Origin: Nitratireductor mangrovi
GTDB lineage: Bacteria; Pseudomonadota; Alphaproteobacteria; Rhizobiales; Rhizobiaceae
Length of the DNA: 64,000 nt
Assembly (NCBI RefSeq): GCF_007922615.2
Contig: NZ_CP042301.2
Coordinates: 1,240,001-1,304,000 of the forward strand
Reading direction: 5' to 3'
Position 1 is the stretch's first letter. Each line of letters begins with the position of its first letter. The notes beneath the pieces were generated by a model that searched no databases, was not told the origin of the DNA, and worked only from the letters and a program-made list of their open reading frames with translations. Below, in pieces: positions 29,927-45,827 of the stretch. The position numbers and the translations under genes were made by a program.

Positions 29927-32584
29927 ATGAGCGGCGTCAACGCGATACGGACGGCATTTCTCGATTTTTTTGCCAAGAACGGGCACGAGGCCGTCGCCTC
30001 TGGTCCGCTGGTGCCGCGCAACGATCCGACGCTGATGTTCACCAATGCCGGCATGGTGCAGTTCAAGAACGTTTTCACCGGCATCGAGCAACGGCCGTAC
30101 AGCCGCGCGGCGACGGCGCAGAAATGCGTGCGCGCCGGTGGCAAGCACAACGATCTCGACAATGTCGGCTACACCGCGCGGCACCATACCTTTTTCGAGA
30201 TGCTGGGCAATTTTTCTTTTGGCGACTATTTCAAGGATGTTGCCATCGAGCTTGCCTGGAACCTGATCACCAGGGAGTTCGGTCTCGATCCGAAGCGACT
30301 GCTGGTCACCGTCTACCACACCGATGACGAGGCCGCCGGTCACTGGAAGAAGATTGCCGGGCTGCCTGACGACCGGATCATCCGCATTCCGACCAGCGAC
30401 AATTTCTGGGCCATGGGTGACACCGGGCCGTGCGGCCCATGTTCGGAGATCTTCTACGACCATGGCGAAGGCATTCCTGGCGGCCCGCCCGGCAGCCCGG
30501 ATGAGGATGGCGACCGGTTCATCGAGATATGGAACCTGGTCTTCATGCAGTTCGAGCAGATCACGAAGGACGAGCGCATCGATCTGCCGCGGCCGTCGAT
30601 CGACACCGGCATGGGGCTTGAGCGGATTGCTGCCGTGCTGCAGGGCGAGCACGACAATTACGATATCGACCTATTCAAGGCTCTGATCGCGGCCGCGGTG
30701 GATCTGACGGGCGTGCCGGCCGAGGGCAAGAACCGCGCCAGCCACCGCGTGATCGCGGACCATCTGCGGGCGTCGAGCTTCCTGATTGCCGATGGTGTAC
30801 TGCCCTCCAACGAGGGCCGGGGCTACGTGCTCAGGCGCATCATGCGCCGTGCCATGCGGCATGCGCAGTTGCTCGGTGCGAAGGATCCGCTGATGTGGCG
30901 GTTGGTGCCGGCTCTGACGCGGGAGATGGGACAGGCCTACCCGGAACTGGTACGCGGCGAGGCGCTGATCACCGAAACGCTCAAGCTCGAGGAAACGCGC
31001 TTCCGCAAGACGCTGGCGCGCGGGCTGACGCTGCTTTCCGACGCGACCGGGGCGCTTTCAAAGGGCGACAGCCTTGATGGCGAGACCGCCTTCAAGCTTT
31101 ACGATACCTACGGCTTTCCGCTCGACCTCACCCAGGACGCGCTGCGCCAGCGCGGCATCGGGGTCGATCTCGACGGCTTCAACGCCGCGATGGAACGCCA
31201 GAAGGCGGAGGCACGCGCCTCCTGGGCTGGCTCGGGCGAGGCGGCAACCGAAACGGTCTGGTTCCAGCTCAAGGAGAAGGTCGGGGCGACCGAGTTTCTC
31301 GGCTATTCCAGCGAAAGCGCCGAGGGCGTTGTCCAGGCCCTCGTCAGGGCGGGCGCGGAGGCTGACGCGGCCAAGGCCGGTGAAGAGGTCGCCGTCATTG
31401 TCAACCAGACGCCGTTTTATGGCGAGTCTGGCGGGCAGGTCGGCGATACCGGGCGCATCTCCGGCGAAGGTTTCTCCATTGAAGTGACCGACACGCAGAA
31501 GAAGGCCGACGGGCTGTTCGTGCATTTTGGACGCGTCCTTGAAGGCGAAGTGCGGCCGGGGGCGGTCGTTCATCTCGACGTCGATCATGCGCGGCGGGGG
31601 AAGTTGCGCGCCAACCACTCCGCTACCCATCTGGTCCACGAGGCGCTGCGCGAGGTGCTTGGCACCCATGTCGCCCAGAAAGGCTCGCTGGTGGCGCCGG
31701 ACCGGCTGCGCTTCGATTTCTCGCACCCCAAGCCGATCTCGGCGGACGAGATCGAGAATGTCGAGCGCATGGCCAATGCGATCGTGGTGCAGAACGCGCC
31801 GGTCACGACGCGGCTGATGGCGGTCGACGATGCGATCGCCGAGGGCGCGATGGCGTTGTTCGGCGAAAAATACGGCGACGAGGTCCGCGTCGTGACGATG
31901 GGCACCGCGATAGAAGGCGACAAGGCCGGCAAACCCTATTCGGTCGAATTGTGCGGCGGCACCCATGTGTCGGCCACCGGCGACATCGGCCTTGTGCGTG
32001 TCGTCGCGGAGGGCGCGGTGGCGGCCGGCGTGCGCCGCGTGGAGGCGCTGACCGGGGAGGCGGCGCGCCGCCATCTCGACGAGCAGGACCGGCGGTTGAA
32101 GGCCGTGGCGGCCTCGCTCAAGGTGGCGCCGGCCGACGTGCCGTCACGGGTCGAGGCGCTGGTCGAGGAGCGTCGCAGGCTTGAGCGCGAACTGTCGGAA
32201 GCGCGGCGGCAACTGGCACTCGGCGGTGGCGGCGGGGAACAGGTCGAGACCGAAAAGGTCGCCGGCACCGGCTTTATGGGCCGCGTGGTCAACGGCGTGT
32301 CGCCGAAGGACCTGAAACCCCTCGCTGACGAGGGCAAGGTTTCGCTCGGCTCCGGCGTCGTTGTTTTTGTCGGGGCAGGCGAAGACGGCAAGGCAAGCGT
32401 CGTGGTCGGCGTGACCGAGGATCAGACAGCGCGTTTTTCCGCAGTCGATCTGGTGCGCGCCGCGTCGGCGGCGCTTGGCGGCAAGGGCGGCGGCGGCCGG
32501 CCTGACATGGCCCAGGCCGGTGGGCCCGACGCCTCAAAGGCGACCGACGCCATCGCGGCCGTCAGGGCGGCGATGGGCGGCTAG
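29927..32584 (+). CDS. alaS: Alanyl-tRNA synthetase
   Basis: An 885-residue class II synthetase of normal length. The catalytic core starts near [17 protein letters not shown]. The editing domain carries [16 protein letters not shown] and [14 protein letters not shown], whose His/Cys residues bind zinc. The C-Ala region ends the protein. It charges tRNA-Ala and clears mischarged Gly and Ser. It follows recA, the common order in these genomes. Confidence 0.98.
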   Translation: MSGVNAIRTAFLDFFAKNGHEAVASGPLVPRNDPTLMFTNAGMVQFKNVFTGIEQRPYSRAATAQKCVRAGGKHNDLDNVGYTARHHTFFEMLGNFSFGDYFKDVAIELAWNLITREFGLDPKRLLVTVYHTDDEAAGHWKKIAGLPDDRIIRIPTSDNFWAMGDTGPCGPCSEIFYDHGEGIPGGPPGSPDEDGDRFIEIWNLVFMQFEQITKDERIDLPRPSIDTGMGLERIAAVLQGEHDNYDIDLFKALIAAAVDLTGVPAEGKNRASHRVIADHLRASSFLIADGVLPSNEGRGYVLRRIMRRAMRHAQLLGAKDPLMWRLVPALTREMGQAYPELVRGEALITETLKLEETRFRKTLARGLTLLSDATGALSKGDSLDGETAFKLYDTYGFPLDLTQDALRQRGIGVDLDGFNAAMERQKAEARASWAGSGEAATETVWFQLKEKVGATEFLGYSSESAEGVVQALVRAGAEADAAKAGEEVAVIVNQTPFYGESGGQVGDTGRISGEGFSIEVTDTQKKADGLFVHFGRVLEGEVRPGAVVHLDVDHARRGKLRANHSATHLVHEALREVLGTHVAQKGSLVAPDRLRFDFSHPKPISADEIENVERMANAIVVQNAPVTTRLMAVDDAIAEGAMALFGEKYGDEVRVVTMGTAIEGDKAGKPYSVELCGGTHVSATGDIGLVRVVAEGAVAAGVRRVEALTGEAARRHLDEQDRRLKAVAASLKVAPADVPSRVEALVEERRRLERELSEARRQLALGGGGGEQVETEKVAGTGFMGRVVNGVSPKDLKPLADEGKVSLGSGVVVFVGAGEDGKASVVVGVTEDQTARFSAVDLVRAASAALGGKGGGGRPDMAQAGGPDASKATDAIAAVRAAMGG

Positions 32585-32654
32585 GCGGACCAGCAGCAGA
32601 TTGATGGTGTTTCAGGGGGCTGGCCGGGTTGGAGGCCAGCACCCGATGACCCGA

Positions 32655-35459
<2,805 letters not shown>

Positions 35460-35469
35460 GGAAAAATCC

Positions 35470-35838
35470 TTATCCAATCATTTCCTTGTAGCCGGCCTCG
35501 TTCATCAGGCCGTCGAGCTGGCCGGCGTCCGAAAGCTTCATCTTCCAGAGCCAGCCGTCGCCGGTCGCGGCCGTGTTGACGAGGCCCGGTTCGGCGGAAA
35601 GCTTGTCGTTGACGGCGGTGACCTCGCCGTCGGCGGGCGCGTAGACATCCGAGGCGGCCTTGACCGATTCAACGACGACGGCGGTGTCGCCCTTGGCGAA
35701 GGCCGCGCCGACATCGGGCAGGTCGACAAAGACCAGGTCGCCGAGTTGCTCCTGGGCGTAGTCGGTGATGCCGATCGTGGCGGTCTCGCCCTCGACGCGA
35801 ATCCATTCGTGGTCTTCGGTGAAGTAGATCTTGGTCAT
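35470..35838 (-). CDS. gcvH: Glycine cleavage system H protein
   Basis: A 122-residue lipoyl carrier. The lipoylated residue is Lys60 in [15 protein letters not shown], and the fold has the [12 protein letters not shown] and [18 protein letters not shown] stretches of GcvH. It shuttles the aminomethyl group between GcvP and GcvT. It lies three bases from gcvT and ten from gcvP. Confidence 0.98.
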   Translation of the reverse strand: MTKIYFTEDHEWIRVEGETATIGITDYAQEQLGDLVFVDLPDVGAAFAKGDTAVVVESVKAASDVYAPADGEVTAVNDKLSAEPGLVNTAATGDGWLWKMKLSDAGQLDGLMNEAGYKEMIG

Positions 35839-35841
35839 CGT

Positions 35842-36945
35842 TTATCCCCTGAAATAGCGATGCGGCGTGAACGGAAGCGGATGGATGGCAACCGGCACGC
35901 GGTTGCCGCGGATTTCAGCGAAAAGTCGGGTGCCGGCCGACGCGAGCCCCTTGTCGACATAGCCCATTGCCACCGGATGCCCGGTCGACGGCCCGAAACC
36001 GCCCGAGGTGACCGTTCCGGCCGGGTTGCCTGCCTCATCGACGAGCGCGACACCGCCGCGCACCGGCTGGCGGCCTTCCGGCTTCAGCCCGACGCGCTTT
36101 TGCGCCGCGCCGGCGGCGATCGCGGCGCGCAGCGCCTCGGCGCCGACGAAGGCGCCGGTTTCGCGCACTGGTTTCGGGATCGCCCACAAAAGCGCGGCCG
36201 CAACCGGCGTGGTGTCGGCGGAAATGTCCTGGCCGTGCAGGCAAAGTCCGGCTTCCAGCCTGAGACTGTCGCGGGCCGCCAACCCGATCCACTCGACCGC
36301 CGGATCGGCGACAAGCGCCTCGGCGAGCGGCCGCGCGTCCTGCTCGGGGAGCGCGATCTCGAAACCGTCCTCGCCGGTGTAGCCGGAACGCGACAGGAAC
36401 CAGCCGTCCTTGGGTTCGCGCCCATGCATGAAGAAAAGCCCGTCGGTGGCGATCCCGGCCCGGTTGAGCGCTGCCTCGGCTTCCGGCCCCTGCAAGGCAA
36501 GGAAAACGCGGTCGAGCGGTTCGATCGTCACGTCGAGCCCTTTGGCCAGCGCTTTCAGGTGCGCCTCGTCGCCGGCCGCATTGCCGGCATTGGCGACGAT
36601 CATGAAGCGGTTTTCGTCCAACCGCGTGACGATCAGATCGTCGAGAATGCCGGCTTCCTCATTCAGGAAGAATGTCAGCCGCGACTGGGAGGTCTCCATC
36701 TCCGCCGGGTCGAACGGGCAAGCACGGCCGATCAGCCGCAGCGCGTCGGCGCCCGAAACGGCGAAAAGCTTCATGTGCGAAATGTCGAAAAGCCCAGCCT
36801 TTTCACGCACATGAAGGTGTTCCTTCATGACGCCGAGCGGATAGGTGATCGGCATCGACCAGCCGGCGAAGCCGCCGAAGCGTGCACCTGCGTTCTCGTG
36901 CAGATCGTGAAGGGGCAGTCTGGAAAGTGTCTCTGTCGCCGTCAT
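35842..36945 (-). CDS. gcvT: Aminomethyltransferase, T protein
   Basis: A 367-residue enzyme that transfers the methylene group to tetrahydrofolate (EC 2.1.2.10). GFAGWSMPITYP at the start, ILDDLIVTRLDENRFMIVANAGN and YTGEDGFEIALP are family marks. The ATG is preceded by GGAGAAGCG. It heads the gcvTHP operon behind a tandem glycine riboswitch and supplies one-carbon units that link to the folate genes. Confidence 0.97.
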   Translation of the reverse strand: MTATETLSRLPLHDLHENAGARFGGFAGWSMPITYPLGVMKEHLHVREKAGLFDISHMKLFAVSGADALRLIGRACPFDPAEMETSQSRLTFFLNEEAGILDDLIVTRLDENRFMIVANAGNAAGDEAHLKALAKGLDVTIEPLDRVFLALQGPEAEAALNRAGIATDGLFFMHGREPKDGWFLSRSGYTGEDGFEIALPEQDARPLAEALVADPAVEWIGLAARDSLRLEAGLCLHGQDISADTTPVAAALLWAIPKPVRETGAFVGAEALRAAIAAGAAQKRVGLKPEGRQPVRGGVALVDEAGNPAGTVTSGGFGPSTGHPVAMGYVDKGLASAGTRLFAEIRGNRVPVAIHPLPFTPHRYFRG

Positions 36946-37361
36946 CGCTTCTCCAAAGGCACGCGTTCGCGACCGCTGGCGGCGGTCGAATCGCGCCCCT
37001 CTGTCGGAAGCCTGAGAGACTCGCGCAACCGGAACTCTGTCGGCGGCGCTTACACCTTCGGCGCGGGGACAACCCCCCGACTTTCCAGAGCGTCTTGACC
37101 TGCAGGCGGTTCTTTTGCCTGAGAGATTTCGGGCGATTTCCCCTTCGGCGGCCCCTGAGGGCTCTCTCCCGCTGGCAGGCCGGGCTTTCGGCCCGAGACG
37201 AGTCGGACCCTATAGCAGGCGAGACGGCTTGTCACGGGGGCGGCAAGCCGCTGTGCGCTGCTTGCATCGCGAGCGACCGGACGAAGACGGGGGCGTGGGA
37301 AGCAGAACGGGAGCTGTTGCCGGGCTCCCGTCAGATGGTCCGATGGCCGGACAGGCAGTGG
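36946..37361. other. Leader of gcvT and downstream spacer
   Basis: Of this 416-base gap, the part nearest gcvT is the glycine riboswitch and its platform. The rest (about 37180-37361) must hold the gcv promoter, and it also receives the end of the XRE gene transcript. I see no terminator or further structure. Confidence 0.6.
36988..37176 (-). promoter_or_regulatory. Tandem glycine riboswitch
   Basis: Read on the minus strand, the leader of gcvT carries GGGAGAG, CGCCGAAGGGG, AATCTCTCAGGC with AAAAGAACCGCC and CTCTGGAAAG (first aptamer), then GCGCCGAAGGTG, GAGTCTCTCAGGC and GACAGAGGGG (second aptamer). These are the conserved cores of the glycine riboswitch in its cooperative two-aptamer form. 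Bound glycine would turn on the cleavage system. About 40 bases remain between the second aptamer and the gcvT ATG for the expression platform. Confidence 0.93.
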
Positions 37362-37745
37362 CTACCGCTCGTCCTCCAGCCGCGTCATTTCGCGCTGGAT
37401 GCGCTCGATGATGCGACCTGTATCCTCGTGCATGCGCTTCAGCCGTTCGAGCTGCGCGGTGATCGCGGCGAGCGGATCCGGGCCGATATCGTCCTCCGGC
37501 GCGTCACCGACACCGTGCAGGAGCCAGATCATGTTGACGTTGAGCACGCCGGCCAGCAGCGACAGGCGCTCCACGCTCGGCTCGGAGCGGTCGCTCTCCC
37601 ACTGCTCGATGGTCTTCTGGCGCACGCCGACGCGGCGCGCCAGCTGCGCGGTGCTCAACCCCAGGGAATCGCGGGTCCGCGACAGGCGCCCCCCGAAGGT
37701 GTCGGTGTCGGGCGCCCGGCGGTGGATCGATGTTACGACAGCCAT
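37362..37745 (-). CDS. XRE-family helix-turn-helix regulator
   Basis: A 127-residue regulator. The Cro/CI helix-turn-helix (about residues 18-73) reads LSRTRDSLGLSTAQLARRVG and KTIEQWESDRSEPSVERLSLLAGVL. The C-terminal helix (about 95-127) could dimerise; there is no sensor domain. Its target is unknown. It lies downstream of fghA by 98 bases on the same strand, with no evident co-transcription signal. Confidence 0.85.
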   Translation of the reverse strand: MAVVTSIHRRAPDTDTFGGRLSRTRDSLGLSTAQLARRVGVRQKTIEQWESDRSEPSVERLSLLAGVLNVNMIWLLHGVGDAPEDDIGPDPLAAITAQLERLKRMHEDTGRIIERIQREMTRLEDER

Positions 37746-37843
37746 GAAATATGATGCCTCCTCGGCTTTCTTTCGGTCGTTAGCCTATCCGACCCGGCTA
37801 CCGCCCCGAAGGGCGATGAACGTCATTCCGGGTCGCGTTGCCG

Positions 37844-38683
37844 CTAGCCGAGCCTTTCAGCGTGCCAGCGCAGATGATCCTCCATGAAGGTGGAGATGAA
37901 GAAATACGAATGGTCGTAGCCTTCCTGCATGCGCAGGGTGAGCGAGATGCCGGCCTTGCGGCAGGCCTCCTCAAGAAGCCAGGGCTTCAGGCCCTCCTCC
38001 AGAAAGCCGTCCGCTGTGCCCTGGTCGGCGAGAAATTCGGGAAAGCGGTGGCCGTCCTCGATCAACTGGCAGGCGTCATAGGCCCGCCAGTTGTCCTCGT
38101 CGGCGCCCAGATAGCGCTCGAAGGCTTTTTTCGACCAGTCGGCACGCGCCGGGCTGACAATCGGCGCGAAAGCCGAGCAGCTCCTGAAACGTTTCGGGTT
38201 CTTCAGTGCGATGGTGAGCGCGCCATGGCCGCCCATCGAGTGGCCGAAGATCGCCTGTCGTCCCATGTCGGCGGGAAAGTTGTCGCCCAGCAGGGCCGGC
38301 AGTTCCCGCGTGAGATAGGAATACATGCGGTAATTCTTGTCGTAGGGCGCTTCCGTGGCGTCGACATAGAAGCCGGCGCCGGAGCCGAACTGCCAGTCCT
38401 CGGCGTCGTCGGGCACGTCGGCCCCGCGCGGGCTGGTATCCGGGCAGACCACGATCAGGCCGAGTTCGGCCGCCGCGCGCCGGTATTCGCCCTTGTCCAT
38501 CACGTTCTGATGCGTGCATGTCAGGCCGGACAGGTACCAGACCACGGGACAAGGGCCGTCTTTCGCCTGCGGCGGTACGAAAACGGCGAAAGTCATGTCG
38601 CAGCCGCACGTTTCGGAGGCGTGCTGGTAAACGCCTTGTACGCCGCCATGGGACTTCGCAATCGATACCGTCTTCACGCTCAT
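37844..38683 (-). CDS. fghA: S-formylglutathione hydrolase
   Basis: A 279-residue alpha/beta hydrolase of the esterase D family, completing glutathione-dependent formaldehyde oxidation (EC 3.1.2.12). The nucleophile Ser149 is in IFGHSMGGHGAL, the conserved cysteine is in YLSGLTCTHQN, and the C-terminal YDHSYFFISTFMEDH carries the catalytic histidine. The start at MSVKTVS is chosen because the 20 residues before it are not conserved. The matching dehydrogenase gene is not in the window. Confidence 0.95.
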   Translation of the reverse strand: MSVKTVSIAKSHGGVQGVYQHASETCGCDMTFAVFVPPQAKDGPCPVVWYLSGLTCTHQNVMDKGEYRRAAAELGLIVVCPDTSPRGADVPDDAEDWQFGSGAGFYVDATEAPYDKNYRMYSYLTRELPALLGDNFPADMGRQAIFGHSMGGHGALTIALKNPKRFRSCSAFAPIVSPARADWSKKAFERYLGADEDNWRAYDACQLIEDGHRFPEFLADQGTADGFLEEGLKPWLLEEACRKAGISLTLRMQEGYDHSYFFISTFMEDHLRWHAERLG

Positions 38684-38876
38684 AGCCTCGCGACCCGCAC
38701 GCGCAATGCGTCGGCCTGGTTGGAATGTGCCGGGCTTCGCCATTGAAACAGGCGGCTGGGAGACCCGTTTCCTAACATGAAGGGACCGGAAACCAAACCC
38801 TCATCGGGCGCATTGGCCCGCCGCGTCGAACCGTTACGCCGAGCGTCCGCAACGCGTTGCACCGCCTGCCGCGCCA

Positions 38877-39359
38877 CTATTTCCCTTCGCCGGCCGGGGT
38901 TTCCGCCGCCGCGGCCTTCACTGCCATTCGTACGGTCCTGTCCAGCGCGCCGAGAAAGGTGGAACGGTCGCGCGGCGTGAAGCCGGGGTTGAGGCCGCGG
39001 ATTTCCCCGGTTTCGCGCAGGTGCTGCTTGAGGTCACGCATCGCGACCGCCATGCCGATCGAGGCTTCGGTGAAGGGCTTGCCCGTCGGACCGAGCACGT
39101 GAACGCCGTTTTCGACCAGCCGCGCCGCGAGCGGGATGTCGGCGGTCACCGCGATGTCGCCGCTGGCGGCGCTTGCCACGATCCAGTCGTCGGCGGAATC
39201 GGCACCTTTCGACACGACGACGTTGCGGACCATCGGGTCGCGCGAAGGCCGCAGCCCGCCATTGGCGACGAAGGTCACCGTCAGGCCGTGGCGTTCGGCG
39301 ACACGCACCACCTCGTCCTTGACCGGGCAGGCGTCGGCATCGACGAAGATCATCACCAT
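38877..39359 (-). CDS. UPF0178 (YaiI/YqxD) family protein
   Basis: A 160-residue protein with MVMIFVDADACPVKDEV and VTADIPLAARLVENG, the signature of UPF0178/DUF188, thought to have a PIN-like nuclease fold with Asp residues. Its activity is not established. The start is the ATG at 39359; the 31 residues upstream in frame are non-coding in character. It follows ugpC by 17 bases, so it may be the last gene of the ugp operon, where E. coli has ugpQ. Confidence 0.85.
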   Translation of the reverse strand: MVMIFVDADACPVKDEVVRVAERHGLTVTFVANGGLRPSRDPMVRNVVVSKGADSADDWIVASAASGDIAVTADIPLAARLVENGVHVLGPTGKPFTEASIGMAVAMRDLKQHLRETGEIRGLNPGFTPRDRSTFLGALDRTVRMAVKAAAAETPAGEGK

Positions 39360-39376
39360 TGCGTCGGCCGTTTCTG

Positions 39377-40441
39377 TCAGGCGCTCAGCGCGACCCGCTG
39401 GCCGGCTGAGTCGAACAGGCAGAGATAGTCCGGATCGCAGCGGACATGGCACGCCGCGCCCGGTTCGGGCACCTCGGCGATGCCTTCCTGGCGCACCGTC
39501 ACCTGGGTTCCGTCCTCAAGCGCCAGATGGACGAGTGTTTCCGCGCCCAGCGGCTCGACATAACGCATCGTGCCTTTCAGCATGGCGTCCCTGCCGCTTG
39601 TCAGCGTCATATGCTCGGGCCGCATGCCCACCAGCGCGCCGTCGCCGTTTCCCTTGACCGCGCGCGACAGCGCCTCCGGCAGCGCCGTGCCGTTCGCGGC
39701 AAGGACGGCTGGAGCGACGAAGTTCATCGGCGGCGAGCCGATGAAGCCGCCGACAAACACGGTCTGCGGGTCGCGGTAGACATCGAGCGGCGCGCCGATC
39801 TGCTCGGCGACGCCGGCGTTCATGACGATCATGCGGTCGGCGAGCGTCATTGCCTCGACTTGGTCGTGGGTGACATAGAGCGAGGTGACCCCGAGGTCGC
39901 GCTGCAGGCCCTTGATCTCGAGCCGCATCTGCACCCTGAGCTTGGCGTCGAGATTGGACAGCGGCTCGTCGAAAAGGAAGGCGGCCGGCTTGCGCACGAT
40001 CGCGCGGCCCATGGCGACGCGCTGGCGCTGGCCGCCTGAAAGTTCGCGCGGCCTGCGCTGCAGAAACTCCTGCAGTTGCAGCATTTCCGCCGCCCTGGCC
40101 ACGCGTTCGGCGATTTCGGCCTTCGGCGTGCCGGCGATCTTCAGCCCGTAGGCCATGTTGTCGAACACGCTCATATGCGGATAGAGCGCGTAGCTCTGGA
40201 ACACCATCGCGATGTTGCGGTCCATCGGCTCCAGGTCGTTGACCCGCTTGCCGTCGATGGCGATCTCCCCGCTGGTAACCGTCTCAAGCCCGGCCACCAT
40301 GCGCAAGAGCGTCGACTTCCCGCATCCTGACGGCCCGACGATGACGATGAACTCGCCATCCGCGATCTCGGCGTCGATGCCGTGGATGACCTCCGTCTTG
40401 CCGTAGGATTTGCGGATCTGTTTCAGGCTGATCGTCGACAT
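39377..40441 (-). CDS. ugpC: sn-Glycerol-3-phosphate ABC transporter ATPase UgpC
   Basis: A 354-residue ATPase of the MalK/UgpC type. Walker [19 protein letters not shown], signature [16 protein letters not shown], Walker [16 protein letters not shown] and a C-terminal TOBE-like regulatory domain are present. The adjacent ugpE, ugpA and ugpB genes identify the substrate class. It energises uptake of glycerol-3-phosphate or its diesters. Confidence 0.93.
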   Translation of the reverse strand: MSTISLKQIRKSYGKTEVIHGIDAEIADGEFIVIVGPSGCGKSTLLRMVAGLETVTSGEIAIDGKRVNDLEPMDRNIAMVFQSYALYPHMSVFDNMAYGLKIAGTPKAEIAERVARAAEMLQLQEFLQRRPRELSGGQRQRVAMGRAIVRKPAAFLFDEPLSNLDAKLRVQMRLEIKGLQRDLGVTSLYVTHDQVEAMTLADRMIVMNAGVAEQIGAPLDVYRDPQTVFVGGFIGSPPMNFVAPAVLAANGTALPEALSRAVKGNGDGALVGMRPEHMTLTSGRDAMLKGTMRYVEPLGAETLVHLALEDGTQVTVRQEGIAEVPEPGAACHVRCDPDYLCLFDSAGQRVALSA

Positions 40442-40448
40442 CGGCGGC

Positions 40449-41294
40449 CTATTTCTCGGTCTCCACGAGACCCTTGATGAACAGGTTCTGCATGAAGATC
40501 ACCACCGCGACAGGCGGGATCATGGCCAGGATCGCGGTCGCCATGATCACCGGCCAGTCGGCCCAGTCGTCACCTGACGGGAACATCTGCTTGATGCCCA
40601 TGACGATGGTGTTCATCTGCGGATCGGTGGTGACCAGAAGCGGCCACAAATACTGGTTCCAGCCGTAGATGAAGAGGATGACGAACAGCGCCGCGATGTT
40701 CGTGCGCGACATCGGCAGCAGGATATCGAAGAAGAACCGCATCGGCTTGGCGCCGTCGACACGCGCCGCCTCGGCCAGTTCGTCCGGCACCGTCATGAAG
40801 AACTGGCGGAACAGGAAGGTCGCCGTTGCCGAGGCGATCAGCGGCAGGATCAGGCCGGAATAGGTGTTGAGCATGCCGAAATTCGCCGCCACCTCGTACG
40901 TAGGCACGATGCGCACCTCGACCGGCAGCATCAGTGTCAGGAAGATCAGCCAGAAGAAGGTCTTTCTGAAGGGAAAGCGGAAATAAACGATGGCAAAGGC
41001 CGAAAGCAGCGAAATCACGATCTTGCCGATGGTGATCCCGAGCGCCATCACCGTCGAATTGACCAGCATGCGCCAGACCGGGGCGTTGACACCCGAAAGG
41101 AGCGCCTTGGCGTAGTTCTCGATGAAATAGCCGCCGGGCACCAGCGGCATCGGCGGGCGCACGATTTCGTGGTTCTGGACCGTGGAGGCGACGAAGGCGA
41201 GGTAGATCGGAAAGCAGATGAAGGCGATGCCGACGACGAGGCCCAGATGAGTAAGCCACAGGCCGCGGCCGGTCTTTTCCACCATGCCCGACAT
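40449..41294 (-). CDS. ugpE: sn-Glycerol-3-phosphate permease UgpE
   Basis: A 281-residue permease with six hydrophobic helices and the EAA loop [21 protein letters not shown] that docks on UgpC. It is of the MalG family. Its ATG shares one base with the ugpA stop (TGATG), so translation is coupled. It forms the membrane channel together with UgpA. Confidence 0.93.
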   Translation of the reverse strand: MSGMVEKTGRGLWLTHLGLVVGIAFICFPIYLAFVASTVQNHEIVRPPMPLVPGGYFIENYAKALLSGVNAPVWRMLVNSTVMALGITIGKIVISLLSAFAIVYFRFPFRKTFFWLIFLTLMLPVEVRIVPTYEVAANFGMLNTYSGLILPLIASATATFLFRQFFMTVPDELAEAARVDGAKPMRFFFDILLPMSRTNIAALFVILFIYGWNQYLWPLLVTTDPQMNTIVMGIKQMFPSGDDWADWPVIMATAILAMIPPVAVVIFMQNLFIKGLVETEK

Positions 41295-42175
41295 CAGTAG
41301 TGCACCCGTCGCTCGATATAGCGGAACTGGACGATGGTAAGCGCGCCGACCACCAGCAGCAGGATCACCGACTGCGCCGCCGAGGAGCCCAGATCCTGGC
41401 CGACGAAGCCGTCGGCATAGACCTTGTAGACCAGGATCGTGGTGTCCTGGCGCGGGCCGCCGGCGGTGATGGTGTGGATGACACCGAAGGTTTCGAAGAA
41501 GGCGTAGACGACGTTGACGACGAGCAGGAAGAAGGTCGTCGGCGACAGCAGCGGGAAGACGATGGTCCAAAATCTTTTCCAGAACCGGGCACCGTCGATC
41601 GCAGCCGCCTCGATCACGCTTTTCGGGATCGCCTGCAGGCCGGCGAGGAAGAACAGGAAATTGTAGCTGATGCGCCCCCAGGCCGAGGCCAGCACCACCA
41701 GGGCCATCGCCTCGTTGCCGTTGAGCACATGGTTCCAGCGGTACCCGAGGGCGGCGAGATACCAGCTGACCAGCCCGACATTGGGGCTGAACATGAACAG
41801 CCACAACACACCCGCGACCGCCGGCGCCACCGCGTAGGGCCAGATCAGAAGCGTGCGATAGGTGCCCGAGCCCTTGATGATGCGGTCGGCCATCACGGCC
41901 AGCCACAAAGCCACGCCCATGGAAACGGCGGTCACCAGAAGAGAGAAGACCGCCGTGGTGCGGAACGAGGCCAGATAATAGGGATCGGTCAAGAGGAAGA
42001 TGAAATTGCCGAATCCGACAAACTGCGAGCGCAGCCCGAACGGGTCGGGAATGAAGGCCGACTGGTAGATCGCCTGACCCGCCGGCCAGAAGAAAAACAC
42101 CGCCGTCACCACCACCTGCGGCAAAACGAGCAGCAGCGGCAGGGTCCATCCCTTGAAGGTGACGCGCTTTTCCAT
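41294..42175 (-). CDS. ugpA: sn-Glycerol-3-phosphate permease UgpA
   Basis: A 293-residue permease of the MalF class. The N-terminal [20 protein letters not shown] and the EAA loop [21 protein letters not shown] are conserved. It lies between ugpB and ugpE in the order ugpB-A-E-C. Confidence 0.93.
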   Translation of the reverse strand: MEKRVTFKGWTLPLLLVLPQVVVTAVFFFWPAGQAIYQSAFIPDPFGLRSQFVGFGNFIFLLTDPYYLASFRTTAVFSLLVTAVSMGVALWLAVMADRIIKGSGTYRTLLIWPYAVAPAVAGVLWLFMFSPNVGLVSWYLAALGYRWNHVLNGNEAMALVVLASAWGRISYNFLFFLAGLQAIPKSVIEAAAIDGARFWKRFWTIVFPLLSPTTFFLLVVNVVYAFFETFGVIHTITAGGPRQDTTILVYKVYADGFVGQDLGSSAAQSVILLLVVGALTIVQFRYIERRVHY

Positions 42176-42242
42176 GACAGGCCTTGGCCGCGGACGAGCG
42201 ATGGCGGCCGCTAGGCCGCCATCGCCCCATATGCCGCGGAAA

Positions 42243-43559
42243 TCAGCGGTTCGCCTGTTCGAAGCGGCGCAGAAGCTGGTTGCCCCGCTCCACCGCGCTG
42301 TCGAGCGCGGCCTGCGCCGTCTTGTCGCCCGACCAGACCGCTTCCAGTTCCTCGTCGATGATGGCGCGGATCTGGTCGAAGCTGCCGAGCCGCAGTCCCT
42401 TGGAATTGCCGGTCGGTTCTTTGCCGGTCATCTGGATGATGGCGACGTCGGTGCCCGGATTGGCTTCATAGAAGCCGTCGGCCTTGGTCTTTTCGTAGGC
42501 CGCCGTGGTGATCGGCAGGTAGCCGGTGTCCTGGTGCCACTTGGCCTGGATGTCGGCGCTCGACAGGAAGCTCAGGAAGGCCGCGACGCCCTTGTAGTCC
42601 TCGGCCTCGTGCCCGGAGAGCACCCACAGCGACGAGCCGCCGATGATGGTGTTTTGCGGCGCGCCCTCGACGTCCGACCAGTAGGGCAGGGGCCGGATCT
42701 CGAAATCGAAATCGGCCTCGGCCTTCACGCCGGCGTAGCCGGCCGACGATTCGGTGAAGAGCGCACATTCTCCGCCGCGGAAGTTGGCACCGCCTTCGTT
42801 GCGCCGTCCGGCGTAGAAGAACTTGCCGTCCTTGGCCCACTGGCCCATCGTTTCGATGTGCTTGACCTGAACCGGGCCGTTGAAGGCGAGTTCGGTGTCA
42901 AGCCCGGTAAAGCCGTTTTCCTTCGTGGCGAAGGGCACGTTGTGATACGCGGACAGGTTCTCCAGATGCACCCAGCTCTGCCACGCCGTGGTGAGAGGGC
43001 ATTCATGGCCGGACGCCTTCAGCTTGTCGAGTGCCTCGCCGACCTTCTCCCAGGTCGAAAGGTCCACGTCGGGCGCCAGGCCGGCGGCCTCGAGGGCGTC
43101 GACGTTGACATAGAGCACCGGCGTCGACGAGTTGTACGGTAGGGACAGCATCTGCCCGTCCGGCGTCGTGTAGTAGCCCTTCACCGCGCCGAGATAACCG
43201 TCGGGATCGAACGGCGCGCCGCCTTCGGCCATCACCTCGTAGACCGGCTTGATGGCGCCCTGCGCGGCCATCATCGTGGCCGTGCCGACCTCGAACACCA
43301 TCAGCACATGCGGCTGTTCGCCGGCGCGGAAGGCGGCGATGCCGGCATTGAGCGTCTCCGAGTAGTTGCCCTTTTGGGAGGCGACGACCGTGTAATCGGA
43401 TTGCGAGGCGTTGAATTTTTCGACTTGCTCGGCCAGCAATTCGCCCAGCCGGCCGGTGAAGGCATGCCACCACTGGATTTCGGTGGCCGCGGATGCGGCG
43501 ACGGGGACCATGGTGGTCGCCAAGACTGCGCCGGCTAACAGATGGTTCTTGAACATCAT
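42243..43559 (-). CDS. ugpB: sn-Glycerol-3-phosphate-binding protein UgpB
   Basis: A 438-residue periplasmic binding protein. The signal peptide (about 1-24) ends at ASAATEIQ. The mature start, [16 protein letters not shown], and [21 protein letters not shown] are UgpB signatures. The first of two ATGs is preferred, being six bases from GGAGGAAG. It diverges from pccA over 216 bases. Phosphate control through PhoB would be usual for ugp, but I did not find a clear Pho box. Confidence 0.95.
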   Translation of the reverse strand: MMFKNHLLAGAVLATTMVPVAASAATEIQWWHAFTGRLGELLAEQVEKFNASQSDYTVVASQKGNYSETLNAGIAAFRAGEQPHVLMVFEVGTATMMAAQGAIKPVYEVMAEGGAPFDPDGYLGAVKGYYTTPDGQMLSLPYNSSTPVLYVNVDALEAAGLAPDVDLSTWEKVGEALDKLKASGHECPLTTAWQSWVHLENLSAYHNVPFATKENGFTGLDTELAFNGPVQVKHIETMGQWAKDGKFFYAGRRNEGGANFRGGECALFTESSAGYAGVKAEADFDFEIRPLPYWSDVEGAPQNTIIGGSSLWVLSGHEAEDYKGVAAFLSFLSSADIQAKWHQDTGYLPITTAAYEKTKADGFYEANPGTDVAIIQMTGKEPTGNSKGLRLGSFDQIRAIIDEELEAVWSGDKTAQAALDSAVERGNQLLRRFEQANR

Positions 43560-43775
43560 GAGCTACTTCCTCCCGGAAAAGGAGCCGGGCCCCTTGGCTC
43601 TTGGCCTGTGGGCCGGTCCTGACTGCTTTTTCTCGACTTCAAGACCGGTGAGGTTTCATCTTTCGCGCATCGATGTCAATTCGCCACGAACCGGATGGCG
43701 ATTGTCCGCCGCGCGCTTGAGGCGGCCATCCGGATTCCATAAAAAGACAAACCAGACCGGAGGGACGCCTTTCGC

Positions 43776-45788
<2,013 letters not shown>

Positions 45789-45827
45789 GCGCTTGTCAGC
45801 TCGGCGCGGCCGTGGAATGACCGGCGG

